From Solanum dulcamara (taxonomy: Eukaryota; Streptophyta; Magnoliopsida; Solanales; Solanaceae): a stretch of DNA of 64,000 nucleotides. Location of the stretch: assembly GCF_947179165.1 (NCBI RefSeq), contig NC_077239.1, positions 17,692,501 to 17,756,500 on the forward strand, read 5' to 3'. Of this stretch, positions 22,901 through 35,047 are shown piece by piece (the first letter of the stretch is position 1; each line of letters opens with the position of its first letter). A program made the translations under genes and the position numbers. The notes under the pieces are model-generated. The model was not told the origin of the DNA, ran no database searches, and saw only the letters and a program-made list of their open reading frames with translations.

Positions 22901-25729
22901 TGTCAGGACCCAAAAACCAAGGTCATGATGACACGTATCCCAACCCCATCCCGATACGTAAGGTGAAAAGTAAAATCATATGCGACTCCCAAAAAGAAAG
23001 TCAGGCCACAATAAATACGATAAAAGGGAAACAACAACGAATAAATTTTCAAAACTTGGTGTCATAAGTATAAAGAGCATCTAAATACACAACTGGATCT
23101 GAATAAACAATTTAAGTCTCTGAATATAGAAAAGACTAAAACATAAGATGGACTAGCGGCGATCTGAATCCCAAGATCTTACCACTGATCTGAGAATAGT
23201 GTACCCACTAGAATCAACTACCGCTGAACACCCTGACTAGTATCTGCATCAAAAAGGGACATAAAAGTAGGGGTGAATACAATCAATATGTACTTAGTAG
23301 GGTTTAGCTGACTAAATATAAGGAATTAATCAAACCTATGAAATAAACTAAGGAGCGCTTCTACTGCATACAGAAAAGTCTCATGCCGGCATCGGTGCCG
23401 CCAATTTATATAGAATAGAATGAATAAATTAATCCCATAATAACAGCTTATAATCACAAATAACCAGATAATTTAAGTATTACAGCAATCAATGCAATGC
23501 AATGCGATACGATGATACAATGATGTGATAGTACGATAGAATCAAAACTGTCGCACAGCCTGTGGTATACACCTGCCTAGTTGTGCTACCAAGCAGGACC
23601 CATGGGGATCTCGCACACCATATACGTCATCACAATCTCAATGTATTAACTACCTCACCACCCAACTTGTGGCCAATGACTCATGATACTAATATCTCTT
23701 CCACTCGCCACCTACTCATGGTCAAGGATCACAATGTATCCACTTCCCTGCCGCAAAACTGCCTCGGTCAGGGACTCAAGATACAAGAGTTTAAATATGT
23801 CACATTTTCTTTCTCAAAAAGAATTTCCATAAATCTCAAGTTCCTAATGATCAATGATAATATGAATGAGGATAAATGCATTCACATCATATAAGGCATG
23901 GAGGTAATTTATAACTCAATATGTAATACAAGGTTCAAAGTTCTCAAAACTTAACTTAAACATGATATTCACCGTGAGTAGACAGTAATAAGAAGGAAAT
24001 GCCTCAAATTAAGTGTTCACCCCTTTCTCAATAATATTTCAATACTCGGACATGGTCAGAACCCCCATCCAACCCCTCAGGCAGGTATTACAAGTCAAAT
24101 AACCTCTTCACATCTCTAACTTAGTTAAGTCATGGATTACACAATCTCAATCACAAACAAAATATCACATAAGGCCCCCACACGGGCTACACAACACATA
24201 TAAGCCCCCCACAAGCATCACAATATAAATTATAATTCCCAAACTACACTAATACCCCATCCCAAAGTCTACAACATAGAATTTAACTAATCACCCCAAC
24301 TCAACCCCAAGAAGGATAGTCAACCCTACTTTGATAACTGAAACTACACTTGAACACCTTCACCGAATGATCAACTCTCGAATTCAATGCCCGAAATGAT
24401 AACCCACTATCAAAAATGAAATATACATGTCATAAGGAGTCCGATGACACCCATATTGATAGATTTTGAAAATGGAGTTCAAAATAGTCCAAAAATGAAT
24501 TAATTTCAAAAAGGGTATATCTGAAATTTTATTGAAAAATCACGTTCTACTAGTAATAGAAAACTCATTCTTGAAAAACCCATAAAAATAGAGTATAAAT
24601 CAAGTTAGAAATCATCAATTTCCCTAAATTCGGGTTAGAGAAGAAAAGAAAAAAATTGGGGTTTGAAACCAAAGATTAAGAGTTAAAATCACAAAATAAT
24701 TAACAAGAATGGAAGATTTTAGGTCAAAAATCACTTACCCAACACTTTCTCTCAAAAAGCTCTTCTCAAATTGCCTCATTAAACTCCAAGAACTCAAAAT
24801 GGTGAAAAATGGAGGTTTTCCCCGACCTTTACTGTTTCAGATCTAAGTTAACCTCCGCGAACGCAGACAATTAACTCCGCGAATGCGGAGCTCACTAATG
24901 GTACCCTTCGTGAATGTGGCCTAACTCCACGAATGCGGAGAAGGAAAAGGATGCACTCCGCGAATGTAGAGTAGGAGATGTACATACTCCATGAATGCGG
25001 ACACGCTCCGCGAACGCAGAGAAGCCCTGTGACTGCACTAGAAACCAACAAAGACTCAAATCAAAATTCTTCGATTAGACCCTCGAAATTTGTTCAAAAT
25101 CTTGTAAACACAAACCTTATATGCATTCTTACTAAATTCGATGTTCCTGACTCAATGGAACCATTAGAATTCAAATTTGAGGTCTCTTTGACCCACAATT
25201 CATTAAGTCACTTTGGCACTTGAAATACCCAAAAAGCCCTCATAACCTCTTAAAATTACAACGAAGCCATTTCTAGCGTTAGACTCACCCCCTGAAACCA
25301 TTGAAATCATTAAAAATCCAATTCAAGTCTTCGAACTTGATTTGTTGACCAAAGTCAAACTAACTCATTTAAAACTTCACTTTTCAACTTAAGACCTCAA
25401 ATTCACATATCAACCCCAAAACCATTTTCAACGACTCTCCTAGACCAATTTCCACATTTCAAAGCTGGTGGAACTGACGGAATCCTCTTTTGATACTCGT
25501 ATCTCTGTTTGGTATCGAAAACCACGTTTTCACCTCTTAACCCAATAGAAATCAAGAATTTTCCTAGTACAGACAATTGATGGACAAACTCGGTGTTACG
25601 ATTTCTTTCACTATCTATTAAGGATTTAACACATTCAACCACAAACTGAATAAATAATACTCATTGCACTACTAATAGGGGTAAAATGGTAATTTCTAAT
25701 TTTCAAAAATGACCCTCAAGGTCATTACA
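22901..25729 (-). mobile_element. Solo LTR-C inside G2
   Basis: The segment runs from TGTCAGGACC (22901) to ..GGTCATTACA (25729), that is TGTAATGACC..CCTGACA on minus, and is flanked on both sides by TAAAT (22896-22900 and 25730-25734). At 2,829 bp with no internal domain, it is a solo LTR left by LTR-LTR recombination. Its body resembles the G3 LTR, so it is a relative of that family. It contains a CG-rich block of repeated short palindromes at 24,850-25,025. Confidence 0.85.
24850..25025. repeat. CG-rich array of CTCCGCGAATGCGGAG-like palindromes
   Basis: About seven imperfect copies of a 16-bp inverted repeat (arms CTCCGC/GCGGAG around a short loop) occur in under 180 bp in otherwise AT-rich LTR DNA. 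Degenerate relatives (CGCATTCGCGGGAG, ACGCATTCGTGAAG) occur at 32,430-32,640 in the G3 3' LTR. Confidence 0.7.
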
Positions 25730-26926
25730 TAAATCAAATATTAAAACTAGTACTATCACACTTACAATACTATCCCCTCTTTCTTTAAACCACTCATCTC
25801 AAATTAAAGCTTAGGGTCTATTACCGACACGCACATCACACAATGCTCACATACTATACCAACTTACAACTACCAAATGAAATTAAGAAACATTCTCCTG
25901 CTAAGACCTCATAACAAGTAATCGATCCTCGTCTCACTATCTGTCTAATTATAATTTATCACCTCATCTCCCTTCATAACCTATGTACATTTACTCATTC
26001 ATTACACCTCATTGCCTAGTTATATTCATATCCCTCTAAATAACATTGGGCTCTCTTTTCAAAATCATAAGCCTACCTTAGATATATCATCTCATGACTA
26101 CTCCTTCCTTCCGTTCAACACTTATACTAGGTCTTTACTAACACAAACACACCTCATCATAAAAATCCTCTCTTGGTTCAAGTGTACTCTAACTCATCCT
26201 AACCAACAACTCTTCCTCTACCTCCTATCATGAAAGTTAGACAATACTTACTATTCTTTAATCAAAACCAAAAGGGACTTTACTTATGACCCCATCACCT
26301 ACTTTATATATACATAACTCTAGTTACATGCCTCAATCAACCACCCTTCTCACTATTTGGTTTCTACTCTCCTAACTCCATCTTTATAGCTCTAGGATAA
26401 TTCTATCAATTATAGCTTAAAATGCCTCAAATCACATTCTCTCAAGTGGTAACACTACACATTTAGTGACATAACTTCACTCTGAAGGATAACATCTGAA
26501 GCAAGGTTTAGAGAAGAGAGTCTAGAAATAAGCTCTACTCTAGCTCAAATGCATGATTTATATGAATAAGAGTGCATTTTTTCGAATTAATAAACTTAAG
26601 CACACTAATTGGTTCCTCTCGAGCCTGGTGTAGTCTCTTTACTCTCTGAATATTTTATCTGAAAGTAAATCATCAATATGAATCTGAGCTCTACTATTTT
26701 AAGCACCTTAATTATGAGGGGTAGTCACACAATTTTGAGCAACACATGAATTAGAAAGGAACTTTTATAGCGTTAAACTCAATCGCACGAACTCAGAATA
26801 TGAAAGAAGTTAAATAATTCCTAATGTCCAATAGCCTCCTGAATATAAGTGTGGTACAAGACACACCCATAAGCAAGACTCTACTAGACACGACTTCATA
26901 GACATCCTAGGACTCTTGAACTCTGT

Positions 26927-26938
26927 GCTCTAATACCA
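26927..26938 (-). other. G2 primer-binding site
   Basis: On minus TGGTATTAGAGC follows the 5' LTR by a few bases. It is one mismatch from the initiator-Met tRNA site. Confidence 0.8.
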
Positions 26939-26942
26939 AGTT

Positions 26943-28738
26943 TGTCATGCCCCGGGAAGATACCCTAGGCGTGACTGACACTTGTAGACCATTCCTGGTC
27001 CCAAGTGAACCACTTGGTCTGGCTAACTCACTTAGCGGAAGACTTAACACATGAAAAGGTTTCATATGGCACAAATAGTATATAAAAACTTAACTTCTTA
27101 AAAAATAATCTCAATACTCAAATATCTATAAAATATAACTCAATGTTTTAAAAAGATGAACTCTAAAACTGAATAGAATTCTGATCTCCAATTATGTTCT
27201 TGTTGAGGATCTCTACCATTTGTGTCTGCATTATAAAATGATGTAGTGTCAAATAGTGTCAGTACATGGGATACACGGTATGTAAAGAGTTGAAAGAAAA
27301 CTTACTCAAAGATACTCAACTAAACTCATAGGAATCAACTCTAAAAATAGCTCAACTCAACAAAGCATGCAGTATGTGTAAAAGACTACTTTAAAAGATA
27401 TGAAGAAGTAAATGTAACTCATTATATAAAAATATAATACTTTACTTCTAGGAGAGTTTCTCTAACCGACAACCATCACTTATGAGCTAGTGATAATACA
27501 ATGAACTGTTATCATTGAAATAGTCGTCCAATACTTTGCCAGGGTAAGGGACGCAAACTCATCTCTGGATCCATTAAAAGTCATCCTTTGGGACAATGAA
27601 GAGTCGCTTGAATGAACGGTATGATCCTATCCTACGCTGGCTATGTAGTTTGTGGGGTTTGAATTGTTTTATACTCTTATCCAAATCGATGATCAATACT
27701 ACTCCCAAAAAATAGTTTATTATGCTCGTAACTCAAGGGAGTATATTTACTTAATTAACTCATTTAGTCTCTTTTGGACTTACTCAAAACTCATCTTAAC
27801 TCATTTCTTCTCTTTAAAATAGGTATAATCTCAACTCAGAATGAATTTAAAATAAAAATATAATTTAATTCTTAATTTAATCTCAAAATAGATGTTTTAA
27901 TTTAATAATGCTCAATTTATTTATACTCAAAATACTCATGCTCAAAATAATAATTAAGAGACTTCTCAAACTCATGCTCAAAGTAATAACTAAGAGACTT
28001 CTCAAACTCATGCTCAAAATTATAACTAAGAGACTTCTCAAACTCATGCTCAAAGTAATAACTAAGAGACTTCTCAAACTCATGCTCAAAATAATAATTA
28101 AGAGACTTCTCAAACTCATGATCAAAATAATAACTAAGAGACTTCTCAAACTCATTTAAACTCAATGCTCGTGCTCTTTTAAAACTCAATAAATATGCAT
28201 AGACTCAGTTTAAATCATACTTCATTTAATAAATGAAAACCATTTTCATCAACTCAAAATAAATACATGTTAATATAATGATGTGCAGGATTTTTTTGAT
28301 AATTTGACTTCTACGACTCGTAGAAAACTCTACATGTCGTAGAATTGAGTCATAACTATTTATGCTCTAGCAACCTCTAGTAAAATGGTCATAACTTTTT
28401 GTTTCGAACTCGGAATGAGGCAAACTTGGTGGCGTTGGAAAGAGGACTCAAAGTCCTTTAACTTTAAATTATAGGCCATATAATTCTTTATATTCTAGGA
28501 GATATTATCATTTGAAGTATACCTAAGTAAAATATTTTATCGAAACTCAATCGGTAAGGAAGATTTCAACTCAACTTTGTACTAGAGGATCCTTATGACC
28601 TTAATTCATCTACAAATCTATTCTCACACTCAATAATAATCCTTCGCACTTTCATGCAGTTATGAATCATCTGATACAATCCCATACACATATGAAGGAT
28701 GGGTCAGTCTTAGCTTTAAAAAAAATTGAGGTGTTACA
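26943..28738 (-). repeat. 5' LTR of G2
   Basis: On minus it begins TGTAACACCTC at 28738 and ends ..GGGGCATGACA at 26943. It is 1.8 kb. Relative to the partner LTR about 600 bp are missing at 28,278, where sequence matching the copy's 19,760 region jumps to sequence matching its 20,370 region. Confidence 0.85.
27934..28149. repeat. 36-bp minisatellite, 6 units, in the G2 5' LTR
   Basis: Units start at 27934, 27970, 28006, 28042, 28078 and 28114. It is the same unit as at 19,491 but with two more copies. Confidence 0.9.
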
Positions 28739-29772
28739 GATATGTTCGATCATTTTTGGAAGTTTTCATAAAAGGACCATTTTTCTCTCCTGATAGTTGT
28801 TTCAAGTCATAGTTGATTCATTTATGAGGTTGGTTTTGGTAATTCTTTGAAACATTGTGATTTTGGAAAGTTGTGAACTTTAAAAGGTTTAAGTTGTTAA
28901 ATAGTGGTTTTTAGAGTCTTTCAGAGTTTTGAATCTCGAAATGGAATTCTATTGATTTTATCAGTTCTAAAAATGGAAATTGGTCTAGAAGAGATGTCAA
29001 AATCATATTTGGGGTGGTATCATGGAATTTAGGTCCTAAGTTGGAAATTGGTGAAGTCTTAGCCTTAGAGTTGACTTAGGTCAACATTTGGAGTTTAGAT
29101 GCTTGAATTAGATTTTTGACAATTCTACTGGATCCGAAAGATGATTTTAGGCCTAGCTGAGGTCATGGTTGAATTTTTAGAGGTGCCGAGCTTGATTTGG
29201 TGTTTTTAAGCCTTAAGTTAGTTTAGTTGTGACTAAACAGATTTTGAGACAAGAAGATCTCAAATTTAAATTACAACGGTTCCATTGAGTCCAGACATCG
29301 GATTTAGTAGAATAGCATATATGGTTTGTGTGAATGGGGTTCCAAACAAATCTCAAAGGTCCATTTCGTGAATTTTATGCTAAATGTGTTACTATCTACT
29401 GGTACTATGGAAGACCTTCTTCGTGTTCGTGGGTCACTAGACCACATTCGCAAAGAATAGTGGGTGACTTTGGTAGCCTCATTGTGATTGTGAACCTTCT
29501 TAAATTTGTTATTTCTCATTATTGTGTGAAAATAAAAATTATATTTTATTCTTGAACACTGTGATGAGACGGATATGATGTTATTTTGAGGTTATTTTCA
29601 GTAAGAGTGTGATCTAAAGGTCATTTTCGATGAGTGTGTGATGATGAGGTCATTTTCTATGAGTGTGTGATGCCGAGGTCATTTCTAGTGAGAGTGTGAT
29701 GCCGAGGTCATTGCGGTGAAAGTGTGATTGAGGCTGAGATCATTGCCAATGAATGTGATTGATGTTCAATTA
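28739..29772 (+). repeat. Truncated 5' LTR of G3
   Basis: It resumes the LTR after the G2 insertion and is collinear with the 3' LTR from 31,765 on. It lacks the stretch corresponding to about 32,480-33,350 and stops at sequence matching 33,745, where it runs directly into RT coding sequence. It includes about five units of the LTR minisatellite (29,585-29,760; GCCGAGGTCATT core). Confidence 0.75.
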
Positions 29773-31740
29773 TAGACAGTTGAACAAGGTATCTGTTAAG
29801 AACAAGTATCAACTTTCCTGGATTAATGACTTGTTTGATCAGCTTCAAGAAACGACATTGTTCTCTAAGATTGAGTTGATGTCTAGTTATCATTAGTTGA
29901 AAATTATGATATCCGATATCCCTAATATAGCTTTTTAGACTCATTGTGGCCACTATGAGTTCTTAGTGATGTCCTTTGGGCTGACTAACCCCCTGCGATA
30001 TTTACGAAGTTGATGAGCGGAGGGTTACGACCTTGATTAGATTCCTTTGTGATTATATTCATTGATGACATCTTTATATATTTCAAGACTAAGGAGGATC
30101 ATGTTATTCATTTGAGGATGGTGCTACAGAAATTGAGGGAAGAGAAGTTGTATGCAAAGTTCTCCAAGTGTGAGTTCTGATTTAATTCAGTAGCATTTTT
30201 GGGTCACGTGGTGTCCAAGAAGGGTATTAGAATAGATCCATCCAAGATTGAGCTCGTTCTTCTTTGATTGAGTAGATTCGAGAGTACCAGTTCGATGCTA
30301 AGAAGTTATGTCTCATTCGAAATAAAATATTGAGAGGTGAAGCTAAGAAGGATGTGTTTGATGCTTGATTTGATGACATTTTGAGGATCAGAGGTAGGAT
30401 TTGTATGCACAAGGTAGGTTAATTTATCATGCTGATTCTAAATGAGGCTCACTATTCTTGATATTTTATTCATCTGGGAGCGATAAAGATGTATCATGTG
30501 ATGAGTCAACATTATTGGTGGAGTGACATGAAGAGGGATATCTCAGATTTTGTGTCAAGATGTTTGACCTATCAACAGGTAAAGTGTGAGCACTAGCGGC
30601 CCAAAGGTGTGTCTCAAAGGATGTTCATTCCTACTTGGAAGTGGAAGCGGATCACTATGGATTTTGTTGTGGGTCTACCTACCACCGTGGTGGTTATGAT
30701 TCTATTTGGGTGGTTATTGATAGTCTGACCAGATCCGCCCATTTCATCCTAGTTTGGGTGAAGTATATGACGGAGAAGTTAGCCTAGCTTTACATCAGTC
30801 AGATTGTCCAACTTTATGGGGTGCCTATTTCCATTATCTCTGATCGAGGTTCATTTTTCACTTTATCTTTTGGGGGAAATTACAACATGGTTTGGGTACT
30901 CGGTTAGATATGAGTACAGCCTTCCACCCCCAGACTGATAGCTAGTCTAAGCGGATGATTTAGGTATTGGAGAATATGCTTCGAGCTTGTGTGATTGATT
31001 TTGGTGCTAGATGGGATCAATATTTTCCCTTTGTAGAGTTTGCCTACAACAACAATTATTATTTTAGTTTTCAGATGGCCCTATTTGAGGCATTGTATGG
31101 CAGACAGTGTAGATCTCCTATTGGCTTGTTTGATTCGGCTAAGATAGACTCTTTAGAGATAGACTTGCTTAGACATGCCATGGAGCAGGTTCGTATGATT
31201 CAGGGTAGACTGTTGACAGCCCAAAGCTGACAGAAGAGTTATGAAGACCAAAGAGTTTAACCCTTAAAGTTTATGGAGGGCGATCATATTTGTCTCTGAG
31301 TGTCACCTATGAAGGGTGTGATGTGGTTCGGAAAGAAGGGCAAGCTCAACCTTCGGTTCATTGGACCATTTAATATTTTAGGGCAAGTTGGAGAGGTGTC
31401 CTATAGGTTAGCCTTGCCACCTAGCTTATCAGTTGTGCATCATGTGTTTCATGTTTCCATGCTTCAGAAATGAGTTTCAAATGAGTCTCATGTGATTTTG
31501 CTCGATTCAATGAAGTTGGATCTAGATTTGACATTTGCGGAGGAGCCTATATCCATTTTAGATAGGCAGGTCTATAAGCTTAGGACCAAAGAGATAGTTT
31601 CAGTGAAGGTACAGTGAAAGCACCGTTCAGTTGGAGAGGCGACTTGGGAGATGGAAGTTGACATATGTGCCATATATCCTTAGCTTTTTGAAGCTTCAGG
31701 TACTTTCTCTTACCTTATGTTCGAGGATGAACATGGTTTT
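29773..31740 (+). pseudogene. Gypsy pol relic of G3: RT, integrase, chromodomain-like end
   Basis: Coding similarity begins inside RT ([10 protein letters not shown]) and includes FGLTNP, the catalytic pair in FIDDIFIY (about 30,060) and FLGHVVSKKGI. Integrase follows, with QHYWWSDMKRDI, WKRITMDFVVGLP, ISDRGS and the open stretch 30967-31230 (ARWDQYFPFVEFAYNN). The tail KLNLRFIGPFNIL..VFHVSMLQ and a terminal EATWEME block are the chromodomain-type C-terminus of Tekay/Del elements. RNase H is largely missing between RT and IN. Many stops and frameshifts make it inactive. Gag and protease are gone. Confidence 0.85.
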
Positions 31741-31753
31741 TAGTGGTGAATAA

Positions 31754-34451
31754 TGTAATGACCTATTCGGTCATTTTTGGAAGTTTCATAAAATTACCAT
31801 TTTACTCCTTCCAATAGTTGCCCCGAGTCATATTTGATCCATTTATAAGTTTGGTTTTGGTCATTCTTTGAAAAGTTGTGATTTTGGAAAGTTTTGAACT
31901 TTAAAAGGTTTAAGTTACCAAATATTGGTTTTTGGAGTATTCTGAAGTTTTGAGTCTCAGAATGGAATGTTGTCAATTCCATCAGCTCTAAAATGTGAAA
32001 ATTGGTATAAGAAAGTTTTTAAAATCAGATTTGGGGTTGTATCGTGGAATTGAGATCCAAAATTGGAAATTAGTGAGGTCTTAGTCTTAGAGTTGACTTT
32101 GGTCAATATTTGAAGTTCTGACACTCGAATCGGATTTTCGACTATTCCATTAGATTCGAGAGGTGATTCTAGGCTTAGGTGTGGTCTTGGTTGAATTTCC
32201 AGAGGTCCCGAGCTAGATTTGGTATTTTTGAACTTTAAGTTAGTTTAGTTGCGACTAAATGGATTACGGGTCAAGAAGACCTCAAATTCAAATTTTGACG
32301 GTTGCATTAAATTTGGAATGTCACATTTAGTGGGTAGCATATATGATTGTGTTCACAGGGTTCTGATTAAATCTGAGGGGCCATTCCGTGAAATTTGTGA
32401 TAAGTGTATTGCTATCTACTGGTCTTGGAGAAGACCTTCTTCACGTACGCAGGTCGCTAGAACGCATTCGTGAAGAGTAAAGGAGCATGACCTCTGAGAT
32501 CGTGCGCCCCTTGTCGCATTCGCGGGAGGCTAGCCTAGTGGCCTTCGCGTTTGTGGATGCCCTTATGCATTCTCGAAAGGTCAGAGCACTAGCCTCCGCG
32601 TTCATGGATGAAAGAGGTTGTGTTCGCGGAGAAGGAATTGGCCTCAACAGTGATTTAATTACCAAAGGTCGGAAATTGGCCATTTTCCACCATTTTGAGC
32701 TCCTAAGCTCGATAAGATGATTTTCAAAGGATTTTTCATGTGAAAACTATTGGGTAAGTAACTTTGACCAATAATCTTCCTTACCCATTAATTATATCTT
32801 GATTTTAGCCTTAAATCGGTGATTTTGATTCTAAAACAATGGGGGTTTCACAAGAACTTGGATTTTTTACAAATATGATAATTATGAGTTAATTTCAACT
32901 TTATATTTAAAAAAAATTTCACTAATGAATTCCAAATAATGTAAAGAACATTTTCATGAAAAAGTTTCCAGATTTGAACCTTGTATTTGGAATAGGAATT
33001 TTGAGTCGTTTTGACCTTTTTGTCCAAATTTTGTGAATTTGGTGTCGTTAGTTTTGGAATCTTATTGTGAATCATTATTTATTTGATTGTGGTAATTTGG
33101 CTATCGTTCGAAAGAAAAAGACTCAAGTTTTAGATTAACCGTGTTTTGGTTAAGGCAAGTGAATTTTTAAAACTCCATAAATCTTGTAGAATTTTTGAAT
33201 TTCCTTTCTTATGTGTATTGAGAATTAATGGAAATGAGGTGATGGGTTCTTAATCACATGAATTAATCTTAATCAATGGATGGGTAATAAAAAGGATATG
33301 TATTGCTATTTCATGGTCTTGTTCTTGTTATTGATGAGTAGAGGGTGAAATGCTTTGATAGCCTCACTATGATTGTGAACCTTCTTGAATTTGTCATTCC
33401 TCATTATTATATGAACATGTAGATTGCATTATATTCTTGAACACTATGATGAAATAGACATGATGTAATGCCAAGGTCATTTTTGGTGAGAGTGTGATGC
33501 TGAGGTCATTTCTAGTGAGAGTGTGATACCGAGGTCATTTTCAATGAGTATGTGATGTCGAGGTCATTTCTAGCTAAAGTGTGATACCGAAGTTATTTCA
33601 ATGAAAGTGTGATACAGAGGTCATTATTGATGAGAGTGTAATGCCGAAGTCATTACCGGTAAGAGTGTAATGCCGAGGTTATTACCAGCGAGAGTGTGAT
33701 TGAGGTCGAGGTCATTGCCGGCGAATGTGATTGATGCTCGATTATTGACTGTGCATGAGCATCCTTGCATCTCTATGTGTGATTTACTTGATTTTTGTTA
33801 CTTACCTGTGTGTTACTTATGATTAACAATTTGTAATGATTGAACTGTGATTGTGGAATTTAATTGAACTGTGCATTGTGAACTCTAGGTTGGGTTGATT
33901 TATATGCAGGTTGTAGTTATGGAGGCTTGGCTGGGAAGAAAGGAGTTTCCGTATTCTATTAGATTACCTTGTTTTATCAGTTTACTTGTTGAGTACCGTA
34001 TTGTTGTACTCACTCAATTACCTTATTTTATGAGTTTAGTTGTTGAGTATCATGTTGTTGGTACTAACTTCTTACTTCTACGCTTGTGTAGGTTTCGAGT
34101 CCGGATCGTGAGTTTGATTCATTTCCTTTTTATCCAATGCTTCAAGGTGATTTAGAGAGGTAGATGATTGATGCCAGACGATCTCTCTTGTCCCTTTGCT
34201 TATGATTTATTCGACTTGAGAAACAAAGACATTATAAGACTTGTATCTATTTTTTCATTATGTTTTATTAGTGGCTTGTACACATGACAACCAGATTTTG
34301 GAGGTTAATTAAGAGTATTTTAAGTCTTCCGCATTTATATCTTTGATTTATTTACCTATTTTCGCATTACATTCCATAATTATTGGGTTTAGCCTGATTT
34401 AATCTGGTGGGATAGGACAAGTGCCATTACATTCGATTTTGGATTGTGACA
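31754..34451 (+). repeat. 3' LTR of G3
   Basis: The 2.7-kb LTR runs from TGTAATGACC to TTGTGACA. It contains degenerate CG-rich palindrome motifs (32,430-32,640) and a minisatellite at 33,460-33,740. Confidence 0.85.
33460..33740. repeat. About 30-bp minisatellite in the G3 3' LTR
   Basis: About nine degenerate units with the core GCCGAGGTCATT..GTGAGAGTGTGAT. The truncated 5' LTR has about five, at 29,585-29,760. Confidence 0.8.
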
Positions 34452-34456
34452 CATAA

Positions 34457-35047
34457 CTTCATGACCAAGTTGATTGCAAACCTTACACTGTGCATCTGGT
34501 CTCTTCAATCATTTAATTGGATGATGTCCATTTTTGTCACCAATGCTGACAAGGTGCTATGTTTTCAAAAAATTACCCTTCCTTTGAGTTTTGTGACTGG
34601 CTCCTAATGCTCCCTCAGTCATACCATCTTGCCTCATATGTCTTCTTTTCTCTTATATCTGCAAAGAATTTAATAATTCTGCCAAAATAATTTTTGACAA
34701 ATCTGATGTGTTTTCAAGATAGTTATACATGTTTCACATATTTCGAGAATTGTTACATGATTTTTTTTCAATAGTTCTTAAAAATTTAAATTCACTACCT
34801 AGCAATCTTATCTTGTTAACAATACTAAGCAATCTGTAAGAGTAATCCTTGATTGCTTCTGAGTCTTTCATTCTTTGCAACTCAAATTTTCTTATTAAAT
34901 TTAATATCTTCAGTTATTTTCTTTCATCTCTACAATATTCTTTCTTCAAATAATTACAAATTTATTTTGATGATGTGGGGGTCATAATTCTGGTGAAAAT
35001 AGTCCTTGAAACAAACAACAACCAAAATAGCTTTGTCCAAAACTTAA
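34457..35047 (-). pseudogene. Copia gag fragment with zinc knuckle (minus strand)
   Basis: The minus strand shows FTRIMT-type gag sequence near 35,000 and the zinc-knuckle start PDAQCKVCNQLGH near 34,470. The knuckle is cut by G3: as the sequence stands it reads on into the LTR with one residue too few before the last Cys. Frameshifts and stops abound. Upstream gag lies at 57,790-57,980, beyond G1. Confidence 0.75.

Larger units (their letters stand above)
20823..26942 (-). other. Internal region of G2, conserved but non-coding
   Basis: The minus strand starts with the PBS (26938-26927) and a leader and ends with a purine tract (plus-strand TATCTCCCCCTTGGGATC at 20824 on). The segment before the PPT (GGTCATCATTTGAGTACGAA on minus) matches G1 at about 49,105-49,140. 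The segment near 26,230 (CATGAAAGTTAGACAATACT) matches G1 near 46,930 inverted. No gag, RT or IN motif is visible in any frame. LTR-C interrupts it. Confidence 0.75.
18326..28738 (-). mobile_element. LARD-like LTR element G2 (minus strand), no gag-pol
   Basis: LTRs at 18326-20822 and 26943-28738 enclose an internal region with a PBS and PPT but no recognisable gag or pol. GATAT at 18321-18325 and 28739-28743 is a perfect 5-bp target duplication. Without the nested solo LTR-C the internal region is about 3.3 kb. It matches the internal region of G1 in inverted orientation. This fits a large retrotransposon derivative (LARD): long LTRs, a conserved non-coding interior, and mobilisation in trans by an autonomous gypsy partner (inferred). 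Confidence 0.8.
18315..34451 (+). mobile_element. Gypsy element G3 (Tekay/Del-like chromovirus), split by G2
   Basis: The first 11 bp of its 5' LTR (TGCAATGATAT, 18315-18325) are separated from the rest by insertion of G2. The element resumes at 28739 and ends at 34451 (..TTGTGACA). CACAA at 18310-18314 and CATAA at 34452-34456 flank it as a 5-bp target duplication with one mismatch. Removing the element and one copy restores the usual H-X4-C spacing of the zinc knuckle in the interrupted copia gag. The 5' LTR is truncated and fused to the middle of RT, so gag, protease and part of RT are deleted. IN and a chromodomain-like C-terminus remain in broken form. Confidence 0.85.

Noticed and set aside
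23562..23894. 110-aa plus-strand ORF in LTR-C
   Set aside because: Inside a solo LTR, no recognisable domain, no gene context.
27934..28149. Possible CRISPR-like array
   Set aside because: Repeats are contiguous with no unique spacers, in a plant retrotransposon LTR.
27917..28189. Open frames of 90 aa with FEHEFEKSLSYY repeats (also 27,883 and 27,908 frames, and 19,429-19,650)
   Set aside because: They run through a 36-bp LTR minisatellite; the period is a multiple of three in all frames, so long frames arise without coding.
32249..32720. ORFs across the G3 3' LTR (both strands)
   Set aside because: CG-rich LTR palindrome block lacks stops by composition; no protein family features.
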